Below the pieces are notes generated by a model. That model was not told where the DNA came from, did no database searches, and saw nothing but the letters and a program-made list of their open reading frames with translations. Both the position numbers and the translations under genes were made by a program. Shown piece by piece: positions 49,795 through 58,837 of a stretch of DNA of 64,000 nucleotides. Location of the stretch: the NCBI RefSeq assembly GCF_002096845.1, contig NZ_NCVK01000010.1, positions 1-64,000 on the forward strand, read 5' to 3'. The number at the start of each line of letters is the position of its first letter. The stretch's first letter is position 1. The stretch comes from Streptococcus mitis (GTDB lineage Bacteria; Bacillota; Bacilli; Lactobacillales; Streptococcaceae).

Positions 49795-51555
49795 ATGAAG
49801 TCAAAAATGTTTCGATTTTATTTTGTTTTGTTATTTATTTTCTTTTTTTATTTTTCGTTTTCAATATTTAACCGAACGTACAGTGGAATCACCGTAGATA
49901 AATATGATAATGAGTGGATAGTTAGACAAGTCCATAATCTGGGAAGCTTTGCAAATCATCAAGAGATAATAGGGTCATCAATTATACAAATAGACGGTCA
50001 GAGTCCAGATAGTAATTTCTTATTATCTCGATTTTTAATTGTTGAACCGCTTCATTCTGTGACAGTATTAGATAGAGGAATTTCAAAGACTTTAATAATA
50101 GAATCTGGGAGATCAAGCCAAATTATCTTTCTTGTTTTATCAATCATTGCTTTTCTGATTCTACTGTTATTTCGCTTATACATAAAAGGCAGAAGTAGAG
50201 GAAAAACTGGGAAACGATATTTTTATTTTATTATTTACACTAGTCTGATGTTATTATCGATTATTCCATCAAGTATAGGAGATGTATTTGGTCGTAGTCT
50301 ATTAATTTCATATTTGACTTTATTTCCATTATTCATGGATATCTTCATTAGAGTGTTAGTCTTGAAGATAAAAGGTTCAACCATTTCTAACTTTTCTCGT
50401 ATTATACTGGGCTATTCACTCATAACTCAACTTTTGTATGTCTATAATCTTATACAGCCCATTGATTTTTTGACCATCTTTTTTTCTAGGGGGGTATTTT
50501 ATTTAGTATTTTTCTTTTTAGTTATCCTACTGTTAAAGATGCTTATAAATTACTCTCAGATAAGAGAAATGTTGCCAATTCATACCTTATTTTTAGCAGT
50601 TCTTGCCTTATTTCCTTTATTTTTTGGATATATTTTTCCGATTGGTAAGGAAGTTTCGTTTATTTATAGTATTCCTCTATTGTTGCTTATTTTGTTCTCT
50701 ATTGTAAATAACTTGATACTAGAGCGACTGATATATGTTGCTTGGAAGTGGAACCCGTTCATATATAACTTGATATTTGCCGTTTTTTTTACTAGTCTAA
50801 TTATTCTTTTTAGTCTGTTGTTAAGAGAATTTTCTCCAATTTTTTTCGTTCTTTACACTTTTCTTTTTTCGCTAGCTTTGTTACCTGAAATAAGGAAAAT
50901 GATGTTGATTAGCCATAAAATGGAGGGAATCTTTAGTAGTTTTCATACTTTTGTAGCTACTGAATTGGAGAGGGAAGAAATTGCAACGTTTATACATGAT
51001 ACTACAATTCAGAAGGTTATTTATTATAAAAAGCAGTTAGAAATTAGTGAACAAATTAATAGGGTAGCTTTATTAGAGATGTTAGATGATATTGTCTTTG
51101 AATTAAGAGATTTATGTTCCAATATCTATCCTTTAATGGTGCATGAATTAGGGCTGAAAGAATCTATTACTAGCATATTAAACCAATTCATGAAGATGGA
51201 AACTGTTTCGATTATGACAACTTTTTCAATAGATGAAGAAAAAGTTAATGATAAAGTGGGCACGTTTGTATTAAGGACAGTTAAAGAACTAGTAAATAAT
51301 AGTATTCTTCATGGGAATGCTAGAGAAATTACTGTAGATTTATCTACAAAAGAAAAGATTTTATCAATTGAAGTTATAGATGATGGTATTTTTAAGGGAA
51401 ACTATCAGTCTAATGAACATCATTTTGGTTTAAATAGAATTGTAGAGAAGGTTCATTTATTGGGGGGAACTGTTCAGATAAATATAGAACCTACAAGTGT
51501 GAGGATACGAATACCTATAGAAGGGAAGAAAAATGATTCGTTTGGTTTTGATTGA
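49795..51555 (+). CDS. Membrane sensor histidine kinase with PDZ-like domain (ComP-like)
   Basis: The roughly 586-residue kinase has an N-terminal membrane segment (about 5-25), an extracellular PDZ-like region (about 35-110, IIQIDGQSPDSN), about eight further membrane segments to residue 355, then a HisKA_3 box TFIHDTTIQKVIYY with His401 and an ATPase domain (VNNSILHGNAREI; IDDGIFKGN). The layout resembles Bacillus ComP and other NarX-type kinases that sense small molecules or peptides. The next gene, a LuxR-type regulator, overlaps it by 23 bases. I chose the ATG at 49795 (GGAG upstream); a GTG at 49771 is possible. Confidence 0.85.
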   Translation: MKSKMFRFYFVLLFIFFFYFSFSIFNRTYSGITVDKYDNEWIVRQVHNLGSFANHQEIIGSSIIQIDGQSPDSNFLLSRFLIVEPLHSVTVLDRGISKTLIIESGRSSQIIFLVLSIIAFLILLLFRLYIKGRSRGKTGKRYFYFIIYTSLMLLSIIPSSIGDVFGRSLLISYLTLFPLFMDIFIRVLVLKIKGSTISNFSRIILGYSLITQLLYVYNLIQPIDFLTIFFSRGVFYLVFFFLVILLLKMLINYSQIREMLPIHTLFLAVLALFPLFFGYIFPIGKEVSFIYSIPLLLLILFSIVNNLILERLIYVAWKWNPFIYNLIFAVFFTSLIILFSLLLREFSPIFFVLYTFLFSLALLPEIRKMMLISHKMEGIFSSFHTFVATELEREEIATFIHDTTIQKVIYYKKQLEISEQINRVALLEMLDDIVFELRDLCSNIYPLMVHELGLKESITSILNQFMKMETVSIMTTFSIDEEKVNDKVGTFVLRTVKELVNNSILHGNAREITVDLSTKEKILSIEVIDDGIFKGNYQSNEHHFGLNRIVEKVHLLGGTVQINIEPTSVRIRIPIEGKKNDSFGFD

Positions 51556-52138
51556 TGATCACAGTTTAGTATTACAAGGATTGGAGAACTATTTTTTAAA
51601 GGAAGATGATTTTAAAATTGTTGGTTCCTATACAGAAGTAGCAGATTTACTTCTTTGTCTCAAGCATGAAAAGGTAGATGTGCTAGTCATGGATTTTATG
51701 TTGAAAGGAGTAACGGCATTTGATGTTATTAGTCAAATAAATAGATTTCTGAATACAGTTCCCAAGATAGTTCTTTTATCAGGATTTTATGACACTTTGT
51801 TACATAAGAGAGCGATGGACTTTGGGATTCAAGCTTTTTTACCCAAAGAAAGTTCTTATTTGGATGTTAAAAGTGCAATTTATGCTGTTTATAAGGGAAA
51901 TCACGTTATCCCAGATGGTTTGTTAGAAAAGCAAGAAAATAATCTATTGACAGATACGGAGTTAAGTGTATTGGAACTTATTGTAAAAGAATATTCTAAT
52001 GAAAAGATAGCAAATAGTTTATTTGTTAGCAGGAGAACGGTGGATACCCATGTTTCAAATATTTGTTCAAAGTTGGGAGTGACGAGTAGAGTTGGAGCTG
52101 TACGTGAGGCTATTCGATTAAATCTCGTATCTTTATAA
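51533..52138 (+). CDS. NarL/LuxR-type response regulator
   Basis: The 201-residue regulator has a receiver domain with acidic pair Asp8-Asp9, phospho-acceptor Asp54 (LVMDFML) and Lys in FLPKESS, and a C-terminal LuxR HTH (about 140-200, LTDTELSVLELIVKEYSN and SRRTVDTHVSNICSKLG). It is the partner of the kinase upstream. Targets are probably in the island, but no inverted repeat upstream of the next genes is convincing. A terminator follows. Confidence 0.92.
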   Translation: MIRLVLIDDHSLVLQGLENYFLKEDDFKIVGSYTEVADLLLCLKHEKVDVLVMDFMLKGVTAFDVISQINRFLNTVPKIVLLSGFYDTLLHKRAMDFGIQAFLPKESSYLDVKSAIYAVYKGNHVIPDGLLEKQENNLLTDTELSVLELIVKEYSNEKIANSLFVSRRTVDTHVSNICSKLGVTSRVGAVREAIRLNLVSL

Positions 52139-52150
52139 TTTATCCTAAAA

Positions 52151-52197
52151 AGGCAAGAAGGTTTTCGTAAATTACGGATTCTTTCTTGTCTTTTTTT
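52151..52197 (+). terminator. Terminator after response regulator
   Basis: GGCAAGAAG pairs with CTTTCTTGTC and is followed by TTTTTTT. The loop contains the near-palindrome CGTAAATTACGG. It isolates the two-component genes from the biosynthetic half. Confidence 0.7.
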
Positions 52198-52235
52198 GTT
52201 TAAGATAGAGTCAGTTTAATAGATTGGAGAAGGAT

Positions 52236-53235
52236 ATGCTAACAGTAGATTATTTACTTGGAGATAATAGAAATCGCTATTTTGGTAGAGGGTATAAGAG
52301 GACGACTTATGAAGTTAATACTCTTCGAAAATCAAATTCAAACTACGTCAGCGTCGCCTTGCCGTACTCAAGTACAGCCTGCGGCTAGCTTCCTAGTTTG
52401 CTCTTTGATTTTCATTGAGTATAAGTTGAAAAATATTTTAGAAGGGGTTGGGTCTCTTCATCAAGAAGGTTTGTGGTCTAATAAACAATCTGAAATCATA
52501 CAGCAGCACCTGAGTACATTAGATGGAATAGTATTAGCTCATTTATTTGGAAGTGAAATACTGAAAAGAATGGGAGTGAGCTTAAATCAGTATAGGTTAA
52601 GCCATTTTGAGATAAAGTCAGGAATAAAAGCTATAGAAGAATTGGTAAATTTAAAATTAGAATTACAAAATTTCAAAATGACGAACCAAGTAATTGAATT
52701 TGATTGCTTGGTAATGGATATGAAAGTTTGTTTAGGCTATCAATTATTAGAATGTATGGAAAATGTAGTTGCTATAGGAGAACAAGGTAGAGATTTTTTA
52801 TCAACGCATTTAAGAGATAGACAACATGATATATACGATGTTGAATTTTCAGATAGTAGTATATCTTGTAAAGCAGAGCAAGTATTGATCAAAGATATTG
52901 AATATAGTGGTGTAGGTAGTCTAGAACAGAATTATTATAGTTTGTTAGAGCTTCTGATTATTTTTTCTCAAATGGCAGAGATGTTAGCCTACCATATAGA
53001 AGAGATATCTCGAGAAGAGAGCAATACCATGTGGATGAAGCAAGTGAGTGCAGACTTGAATTCACCAATTTTGAACGGAGTAGTAGAGCTTAGTGGTAGT
53101 GTTTCAAAAAATAGATTATTAAAAATTAGAGAAGAGCATTGGAAAGTCTACGAAATGTCTGGGAATGATGTAGATCATAAGGTAGTCTTTAAAAGTAAAA
53201 TAGCTCAAAAATTACCTGATGGAGGGGGACAGTGA
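52236..53235 (+). pseudogene. AvrD-like gene interrupted by a BOX element
   Basis: The native start is ATG 52236 with ribosome site GGAGAAGG; the first 27 residues (MLTVDYLLGDNRNRYFGRGY...) resemble the N-terminus of AvrD family proteins as I remember them. A BOX at 52318-52421, with a TA duplication, interrupts codon 27/28. Removing 106 bases rejoins the frame exactly into 297 residues, near the ~311 of AvrD. Now the 5' frame stops inside BOX at about residue 50, while the downstream frame can restart at ATG 52309 (AAGAGGA six bases upstream), giving about 308 residues with a BOX-coded N-terminus. The C-terminal part is otherwise intact. In Pseudomonas AvrD directs synthesis of syringolide elicitors. 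Family assignment is tentative; disruption is clear. Confidence 0.6.
52318..52421 (-). repeat. BOX element (short A-C type) inside AvrD-like gene
   Basis: The 104-base BOX is in the same orientation as that at 40814-40917 and is nearly identical. It is flanked by TA at 52316-52317 and 52422-52423, the expected target duplication. Insertion of 106 bases shifts the frame. Confidence 0.92.
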
Positions 53236-54011
53236 TGGGAAATAGAGAATTAAGGTTAGTCATATCAGGAACTTATTCTACAGGTAAGACAACAACTGCT
53301 ACAGCTCTTTCGATTGCAACGGGACTTCCCTTAATTGACGCTTTATCTGCGAGGGAAATTTTGACAGATTTATATCCTGGAAGAAGATTTCAGGATATGT
53401 CATCAACTGAGTTAATGGCACTGGGGTTAAAGCGTTTTGAAGAGAGAATTCGTACAGAAGGAATTTTATACAAGGAGCATGGAAGTTTTCTATCAGATGG
53501 GTCAGTATTGAATGAATGGATTTACGGGACTGTTCGAATGAGGGTAGGAATTAACCCAGGATCAGCATTCATTCATCGATTGATGAAATCTATTTTAGGT
53601 ATTCCAGGTCGACGATTTTTCAAAAAATATTTGACTGCCTATGGGGTTGTCTCTAAGAATCATGCGAAATTGTGGTATACAGATGTTGTTCATTTACCAG
53701 TAGAGTTTGCAATGGATCCAGATGGGCATAGACCAGTATCTGAAGAGTATCGAAATTTATCAGATGAGGAATTATATGAAGCTTATAGGAATTTGGGTCT
53801 AACACCTTATTGTGTCAAAGGTAGTCAGAAAGAACGGTTAAATCAGATCATTCAACATTATGAGTTGCCAATAGTTGTTCCAGTAGATGAGGCTATTTCC
53901 TTAGCTGAAAAGGTTATACGAGAAAACAGGGAAGCAGTATCTAAACGTATTATAGAGCAGTATGAAGAGCCTACATTAAAGGAAAAAATAAAATTTATGA
54001 CAAGATATTAG
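53235..54011 (+). CDS. P-loop NTPase/kinase-like protein of AvrD island
   Basis: The 258-residue protein has an N-terminal P-loop ISGTYSTGKTTTATAL (GxxxxGKT, about residues 12-19), then a region resembling nucleoside/small-molecule kinases (SLFLSDGS-type DGSVLNEWIY), and a HYELPIVVP segment near the end. It resembles AAA_28/NadR-type kinases. No membrane segment. It starts in TGATG overlap with the AvrD-like gene, so it is co-translated. Its substrate could be an intermediate of the AvrD product (inference). Confidence 0.7.
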   Translation: MGNRELRLVISGTYSTGKTTTATALSIATGLPLIDALSAREILTDLYPGRRFQDMSSTELMALGLKRFEERIRTEGILYKEHGSFLSDGSVLNEWIYGTVRMRVGINPGSAFIHRLMKSILGIPGRRFFKKYLTAYGVVSKNHAKLWYTDVVHLPVEFAMDPDGHRPVSEEYRNLSDEELYEAYRNLGLTPYCVKGSQKERLNQIIQHYELPIVVPVDEAISLAEKVIRENREAVSKRIIEQYEEPTLKEKIKFMTRY

Positions 54012-54019
54012 GAGTATGT

Positions 54020-54697
54020 ATGATTCAGTTTCAAAATATTAGTAAGATTTATAAGGTGGGGGAGCAAGAAGTTCGTGCTTTAGATCAAGTTAGTTTTTCC
54101 ATTGAGAAAGGGAAATTTACAGTTATTTTAGGTCCATCAGGTTCAGGGAAAAGTACGTTACTAAATTTACTTGGTGGGATGGATCGTGCGACATCAGGAA
54201 CCTTTATATTTGATGAGGAACTAGTAACAAAGTTTACGGATAAGGAATTATCTGCTTATCGAAAAGATAAGATTGGTTTTGTTTTTCAATTTTATAACTT
54301 AGTTCCAAGTTTAACGTCCAAGGAGAATATAGGTATTGCAGCCAATTTAGTGAAAAACAATAAAGAAATTGATATGTATTTAGATCAAGTTGGTTTACTT
54401 CATAGAAAAAATAATTTTCCTAATCAACTTTCTGGAGGTGAAATGCAACGTGTATCAATTGCACGGGCATTGGCTAAAGAGCCTAGTCTATTATTGTGTG
54501 ATGAACCTACAGGAGCGTTAGATTCAAAGACAGGTGATAGTATTTTAACTTTATTGAAGGAAGTTTCTAGAAATGGGAATGCTGCAGTTGTAATGGTTAC
54601 ACATAATAGAGAGTTTGCTAAATTTGCAGATCGAGTTATATATTTGAAAGATGGAAGTATTGAAAAAATAGAGAATAATGAAGAGGTGCTGGGATGA
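54020..54697 (+). CDS. ABC transporter ATPase (MacB/LolD type)
   Basis: The 225-residue ATPase has Walker A GPSGSGKST (about 36-44), Q loop FQFYNLVPSLT, signature LSGGEMQR and Walker B LLLCDEPTGALD. It belongs to the MacB/LolD/BceA class that pairs with FtsX-like permeases, as the next gene does. GGAG precedes the ATG. It overlaps the permease gene by four bases. Confidence 0.93.
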   Translation: MIQFQNISKIYKVGEQEVRALDQVSFSIEKGKFTVILGPSGSGKSTLLNLLGGMDRATSGTFIFDEELVTKFTDKELSAYRKDKIGFVFQFYNLVPSLTSKENIGIAANLVKNNKEIDMYLDQVGLLHRKNNFPNQLSGGEMQRVSIARALAKEPSLLLCDEPTGALDSKTGDSILTLLKEVSRNGNAAVVMVTHNREFAKFADRVIYLKDGSIEKIENNEEVLG

Positions 54698-56961
54698 GGT
54701 ATCTTCATATAAAATTATTAAGAGATCTCCGGCAAAATTGGCAACAATTTTTCTCTGTTTTTCTGATGTCTCTATTAAGTGTATTAATCTTTGTAGGGCT
54801 ACAAGGAGCTTGGCATGGACTTGAAAAGAGTCTAGAGAGTTATTTGAAACAATCTGAACTTCCTGTTGTTTGGGTTCAAGCGAGACAAATTGATGAATCA
54901 AAAATTAAGCAGGTTGAACTCTTATCTTCTGTTGAAAAAGTTGTCAGTAAAAAGAAAGGCTTTGCTAATATTGTTCGTTTAGACAAGACTGACGGACGAA
55001 TCAATCTTGAAACGATTACAGATAATCAACTGGTTACAGTAACAGAAGGAAGTCCTTTTTCTGAGGGAAAACAAGATTCGATTTGGATTGATGGGAATTA
55101 TGCGAAGAAGAATCATTTACAGATTGGAGATTCAATTTCTATTTCATCAAGGGGGAAACAGATAGATTTAGAAATTGTAGGATTTGTTCAGGCGACAGAT
55201 AAGATTTATTTTACAGGTAGTATGGAATATATAGCTCCAAATCCTGACAATGATGCCTACGGTTATATTGCAGATAATGAAATCGCAAAAGGAATTCTGG
55301 GTTTATCGTCAGATAATGCCTTAGAAATTTACGGTTCTAAGGTGGATTTGCGAGGAGATTTAGAGTCTATTTTTGGGGGCGATTTAGTTTCTTATCAAGA
55401 TCAAAAAAGTTTAACTGAAATATCAGAAGCTACTGATCGAGTGGGGCAAATTAGAAACTTATCTTACTTATTTTCTTTTATCTTTATTCTGTTAGCTATT
55501 TTAGCTATGTTTACAACTATTCAGCGTTTGATTGATGGCCAAACAAAAGAGATTGCTGTATTAAAGGCTTTAGGTTTTTCAAATCAGGCTATCAGTTTAC
55601 ATTATATTTTATTTGGCTTAGTAGTAAGTTTATTAGGAAGTTTCACAGGATTTACTATATCTCCCTTGATGTCATGGTTTGTACTAGAAACTCAAAAGTC
55701 AATGTTTACACTTCCAAATTGGCAAATCTCTTATTCATCTTCATCAATAGTCGTTGGTATTGTGGTCATTATAATTTGTATTTTAGCTGCCTATTTAGCT
55801 TCTAGAGAGTCAGCTAGAGGCTTACCAGCAATATTTTTAAGAGGTAAAGAAAAACTTGCTAAACCTGTCTTTGTGGAAAGGTTTTCCTCTATCTGGCAAC
55901 GAATTTCTTATCCTTCAAGATGGGCAATTCGGGATGCCTCGTTTAATCGTATTCGAGTTTTGATGGGAATCGTGGGAGTTGCAGGAAGTATGATGTTACT
56001 GATTGCTGGAATTGGTATGCCTGTGTCCATGAATCATCTTGTTGATAAGGCATATAATGAAGATTTTTCTTACTCAAAACGACTGACCGTGGCGGATTAT
56101 CCTACTTCTAAGTCTAAATATGGTGGGCAAGGTGTACAAATTTCACAAGCACATTTTAGTCCAGATGATGGATACAACCGTTTATTGATTATATTTGATG
56201 ATGGAGATATGATACAAGCAAAAACAGAGAGTGCTGAATCTTTGAAAGATGATGGTTTGTATGTAACTAGATCATTTGCTCGTTTGGCAGGTATTAAAGT
56301 CGGAGATTTTTTAACTGTAACTCCTTATCAAGATGGTCATACTTACAAGTTTGAAGTAAAAGGGATTGTCACAAGTGAAACCAATCAAGGGGCTTATCTT
56401 CATGCTAGAGTCTTTGAAAAAGCAGGGGGAGATTTTACTCCACATACTTTATTAGTTGGGTCAGAGGTAGATCAAGACACTATTAAGCAAGACAAAGGTG
56501 TTCTATCTATCATTGAAAAAGAAAGCCAAGAAAAAAATGCCTATGATTTTGTAGCTAGTTTGATGAGTGTATTTCTAATGATCATTGGCTTTGCTTTATT
56601 GCTTGTTATTATTGTTCTCTATAATCTGGGCTCTTTAAACTTTGTAGAGAGAATGAGAGACTATGCTACATTACAAGTATTAGGGTTTTCTAATCAATAT
56701 CTACAGATGGTAACACTTTTTGAGACTATACTAACTACCTTTATTGGGTGGCTAGTAGGAATTCCTTTAGGCATATGGTTTTTGAAAGAATATGTAGCAA
56801 CATTTTCGACGATTCGAATTGAGTATACCGCTTATGTCAGTATGTATGTCCTTGCTTCTGCTACGTTATTGGTTTGGTTTACATCCTTAGGGACTGCTTA
56901 TTTTATTAGTCTTCGTATGAGAAAGATTGACATGATTAGTGCTCTAAAGGGGGTAGACTAG
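54694..56961 (+). CDS. FtsX/MacB-type ABC permease
   Basis: The 755-residue permease has an N-terminal membrane segment (about 15-40), an extracellular MacB_PCD-type domain, three membrane segments (about 250-370), a second extracellular region (about 450-610) and three C-terminal segments (about 615-745). This is the duplicated FtsX-like layout used for export or mechanotransmission. With the ATPase it likely exports the island product or gives resistance to it (inference). Confidence 0.9.
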   Translation: MRYLHIKLLRDLRQNWQQFFSVFLMSLLSVLIFVGLQGAWHGLEKSLESYLKQSELPVVWVQARQIDESKIKQVELLSSVEKVVSKKKGFANIVRLDKTDGRINLETITDNQLVTVTEGSPFSEGKQDSIWIDGNYAKKNHLQIGDSISISSRGKQIDLEIVGFVQATDKIYFTGSMEYIAPNPDNDAYGYIADNEIAKGILGLSSDNALEIYGSKVDLRGDLESIFGGDLVSYQDQKSLTEISEATDRVGQIRNLSYLFSFIFILLAILAMFTTIQRLIDGQTKEIAVLKALGFSNQAISLHYILFGLVVSLLGSFTGFTISPLMSWFVLETQKSMFTLPNWQISYSSSSIVVGIVVIIICILAAYLASRESARGLPAIFLRGKEKLAKPVFVERFSSIWQRISYPSRWAIRDASFNRIRVLMGIVGVAGSMMLLIAGIGMPVSMNHLVDKAYNEDFSYSKRLTVADYPTSKSKYGGQGVQISQAHFSPDDGYNRLLIIFDDGDMIQAKTESAESLKDDGLYVTRSFARLAGIKVGDFLTVTPYQDGHTYKFEVKGIVTSETNQGAYLHARVFEKAGGDFTPHTLLVGSEVDQDTIKQDKGVLSIIEKESQEKNAYDFVASLMSVFLMIIGFALLLVIIVLYNLGSLNFVERMRDYATLQVLGFSNQYLQMVTLFETILTTFIGWLVGIPLGIWFLKEYVATFSTIRIEYTAYVSMYVLASATLLVWFTSLGTAYFISLRMRKIDMISALKGVD

Positions 56962-57021
56962 TATAGTCAGTTCTGAGTGAATCTATAGACATTTATGAAT
57001 AATTGTTAATCATCAGTTCTA

Positions 57022-57217
57022 ATACTCAATGAAAATCAAAGAGCAAACTAGGAAGCTAGCCGCAGGCTGCTCAAAGCACTGCTTTGAGGTTGTAGATAGA
57101 ACTGACGAAGTCAGCTCAAAACACTGTTTTGAGGTTGTGGATAGAACTGACGAAGTCAGTAACCATACCTACGGTAAGGCGATGCTGACGTGGTTTGAAG
57201 AGATTTTCGAAGAGTAT
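57022..57217 (+). repeat. BOX element (A1-B2-C1 type)
   Basis: A complete BOX from ATACTCAATGAAAATC to TTTTCGAAGAGTAT, with two boxB copies (each containing GAACTGACGAAGTCAG with a CTTTGAGGTTGT-type start). It is opposite in orientation to the other two BOX copies and marks the right part of the island. Confidence 0.92.
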
Positions 57218-57270
57218 AAGGTCCAAATTTACCTATTTGTGTTTCGGTTCACTACATTACTGCATTCAAA

Positions 57271-57299
57271 ATCCGTCAGCTCAATAAGAGTTGACGGAT
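57271..57299 (-). terminator. Terminator of hslO-dus-isochorismatase operon
   Basis: ATCCGTCA and TGACGGAT form an 8-bp stem; on the minus strand it is followed by TTTTGAATG. Confidence 0.75.
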
Positions 57300-57303
57300 T
57301 ATT

Positions 57304-57855
57304 TTATACTTGCACTTGGGTTAAAAATTCTTCTGTAGTAAGAATTTGAGCAAACTCATCTTGTAGAGAAAGGAGATTAATCTCATGGATAGTCTCAGGA
57401 GAGATGGCCTGACCGTTTTTGTTAGATAGGGTAAAACTGGCAGTAGCATCTGCTAGTAAAGTGACTTCAAAACCAAGATTTGCTGCCATTCGTGTCGTAG
57501 TAGACACACAATGAGGCAGAGTCAAACCAACAAGGACTAAATGACAAATCTGATTTCTTCGTAAATATGTTTCAAGATTTGTTCCAATAAAGGCGCTATT
57601 AACCGTTTTTTGAAAGACAGGTTCTGCAGTAACTGGCTCAAATCCACTTTTAAACACCTGATTTTGTTTGTTATGAAATTGCGACTAGGGATTGTCAGAT
57701 ATGTGTTGAACATGTAAGACTGGAAGATCGTGTTTACGAAAGTATTCCAGTAGCCTCAATGCTTGGTGTTCAGCTTGAGGGTTGTTCCGTTCTCCCCAGA
57801 TAGGTCTATCAAATGCTTTTTGCATATCGATAATCAGTAGAGCAGTATGAACCAT
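57304..57855 (-). pseudogene. Isochorismatase-family hydrolase, broken by a TAG codon
   Basis: The 184-codon frame opens MVHTALLIIDMQKAFDRP (acidic catalytic Asp) and contains the Cys motif GLTLPHCVSTTTRMAAN (catalytic Cys), the layout of the isochorismatase/nicotinamidase family. An in-frame TAG at 57687-57685 follows SDNP; homologues I recall have Gln there, so CAG to TAG is likely. Both sides remain in the same frame. It starts one base after the dus stop codon, in operon with hslO and dus. It may be functional only with readthrough; otherwise a pseudogene. Confidence 0.85.
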
Positions 57856-57856
57856 T

Positions 57857-58837
57857 TTAAGCCTTATCCAACTGCAAGAGGGCTTCAATCTCTGCCAGAG
57901 TGCTAGCTTGTGAAATGGCTCCACGGAGTTTAGCTGCACCAGATGTTCCACGAAGGTAGTGAGGAGCGAGTCCACGGAATTCACGAACTGCGATGTTTTC
58001 TCCTTTGAGGTTAATCAAGCGTTTCAAGTGTTCGTAGGCGATTTTCATCTTATCTTCAAAGGTCAAATCAGGTAGGATTTCTCCTGTTTCAAAGTAATGG
58101 TTGATTTGGTTGAAGAGGTAAGGATTTCCCATGGCAGCGCGGCCAATCATAACTGCGTCAGCACCAACTTCTTCGATGCGTTGTTTGGCTTCTTGGACCG
58201 TACGAATGTCACCGTTTGCGATGAATGGAATCTTGGTCAAAGCTTGAGCGACCTTGTGAAGGGTGTCAAGGTCTGCATGACCTGTATACATTTGTTCGCG
58301 GGTACGGCCATGCATAGCAAGGGCAGAAACACCTGCTGCTTCAGCAGCGAGGGCATTTTCTACTGCAAGAGATGGATCAGCCCAGCCTGTACGCATTTTG
58401 ACAGTAAGGGGGATATCAAGGACAGATTGGACCTTGTTGATGATAGAGTAGATCTTGTCTGGATCCTTGAGCCACATAGCGCCAGCTTCGTTCTTCACGA
58501 TTTTGTTAACTGGGCAGCCCATGTTGATATCCACGATATCGGTCTTAGTGTTTTCTTGGATGAATTCTGCTGCGCGTGCTAGGCTGTCTTCATCACTACC
58601 AAAAAGTTGGATAGAGACAGGGTTTTCGCCTTCATCAATATGAAGCATGTGCAGGGTTTTTTCGTTGTTGTATTGGATGCCCTTGTCAGAGACCATTTCC
58701 ATGACAACGAGTCCAGCACCAAGCTCTTTTGCGATAGTACGAAAGGCTGAGTTGGTGACACCAGCCATAGGTGCTAAAACAGTACGATTGGGAATCTCAA
58801 CATTGCCAATCATAAAAGGTGTATTAAGATTTGTCAC
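57857..58837 (-). CDS. dus: tRNA-dihydrouridine synthase (DusB-like)
   Basis: The 326-residue flavoenzyme has the opening [19 protein letters not shown], the catalytic Cys motif [16 protein letters not shown] (about 97-112) and the FMN-phosphate segment [15 protein letters not shown]. It reduces uridines in the tRNA D loop. I prefer the GTG at 58837 because GGAGG (58847-58851) precedes it and it overlaps hslO by 14 bases. Its last 224 bases are duplicated at 49438-49661. Confidence 0.93.
   Translation of the reverse strand: MTNLNTPFMIGNVEIPNRTVLAPMAGVTNSAFRTIAKELGAGLVVMEMVSDKGIQYNNEKTLHMLHIDEGENPVSIQLFGSDEDSLARAAEFIQENTKTDIVDINMGCPVNKIVKNEAGAMWLKDPDKIYSIINKVQSVLDIPLTVKMRTGWADPSLAVENALAAEAAGVSALAMHGRTREQMYTGHADLDTLHKVAQALTKIPFIANGDIRTVQEAKQRIEEVGADAVMIGRAAMGNPYLFNQINHYFETGEILPDLTFEDKMKIAYEHLKRLINLKGENIAVREFRGLAPHYLRGTSGAAKLRGAISQASTLAEIEALLQLDKA

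Noticed and set aside
52160..52180. Near-palindrome CGTAAATTACGG as a response-regulator binding site
   Set aside because: It sits in the loop of a terminator behind the regulator gene and has no second copy nearby.
52258..52308. TTG-initiated extension of the AvrD-like downstream frame
   Set aside because: No ribosome site; it is the out-of-frame reading of the native 5' end.
57029..57349. 106-codon open frame
   Set aside because: It is almost entirely within the BOX element and only reflects its repeated boxB units.
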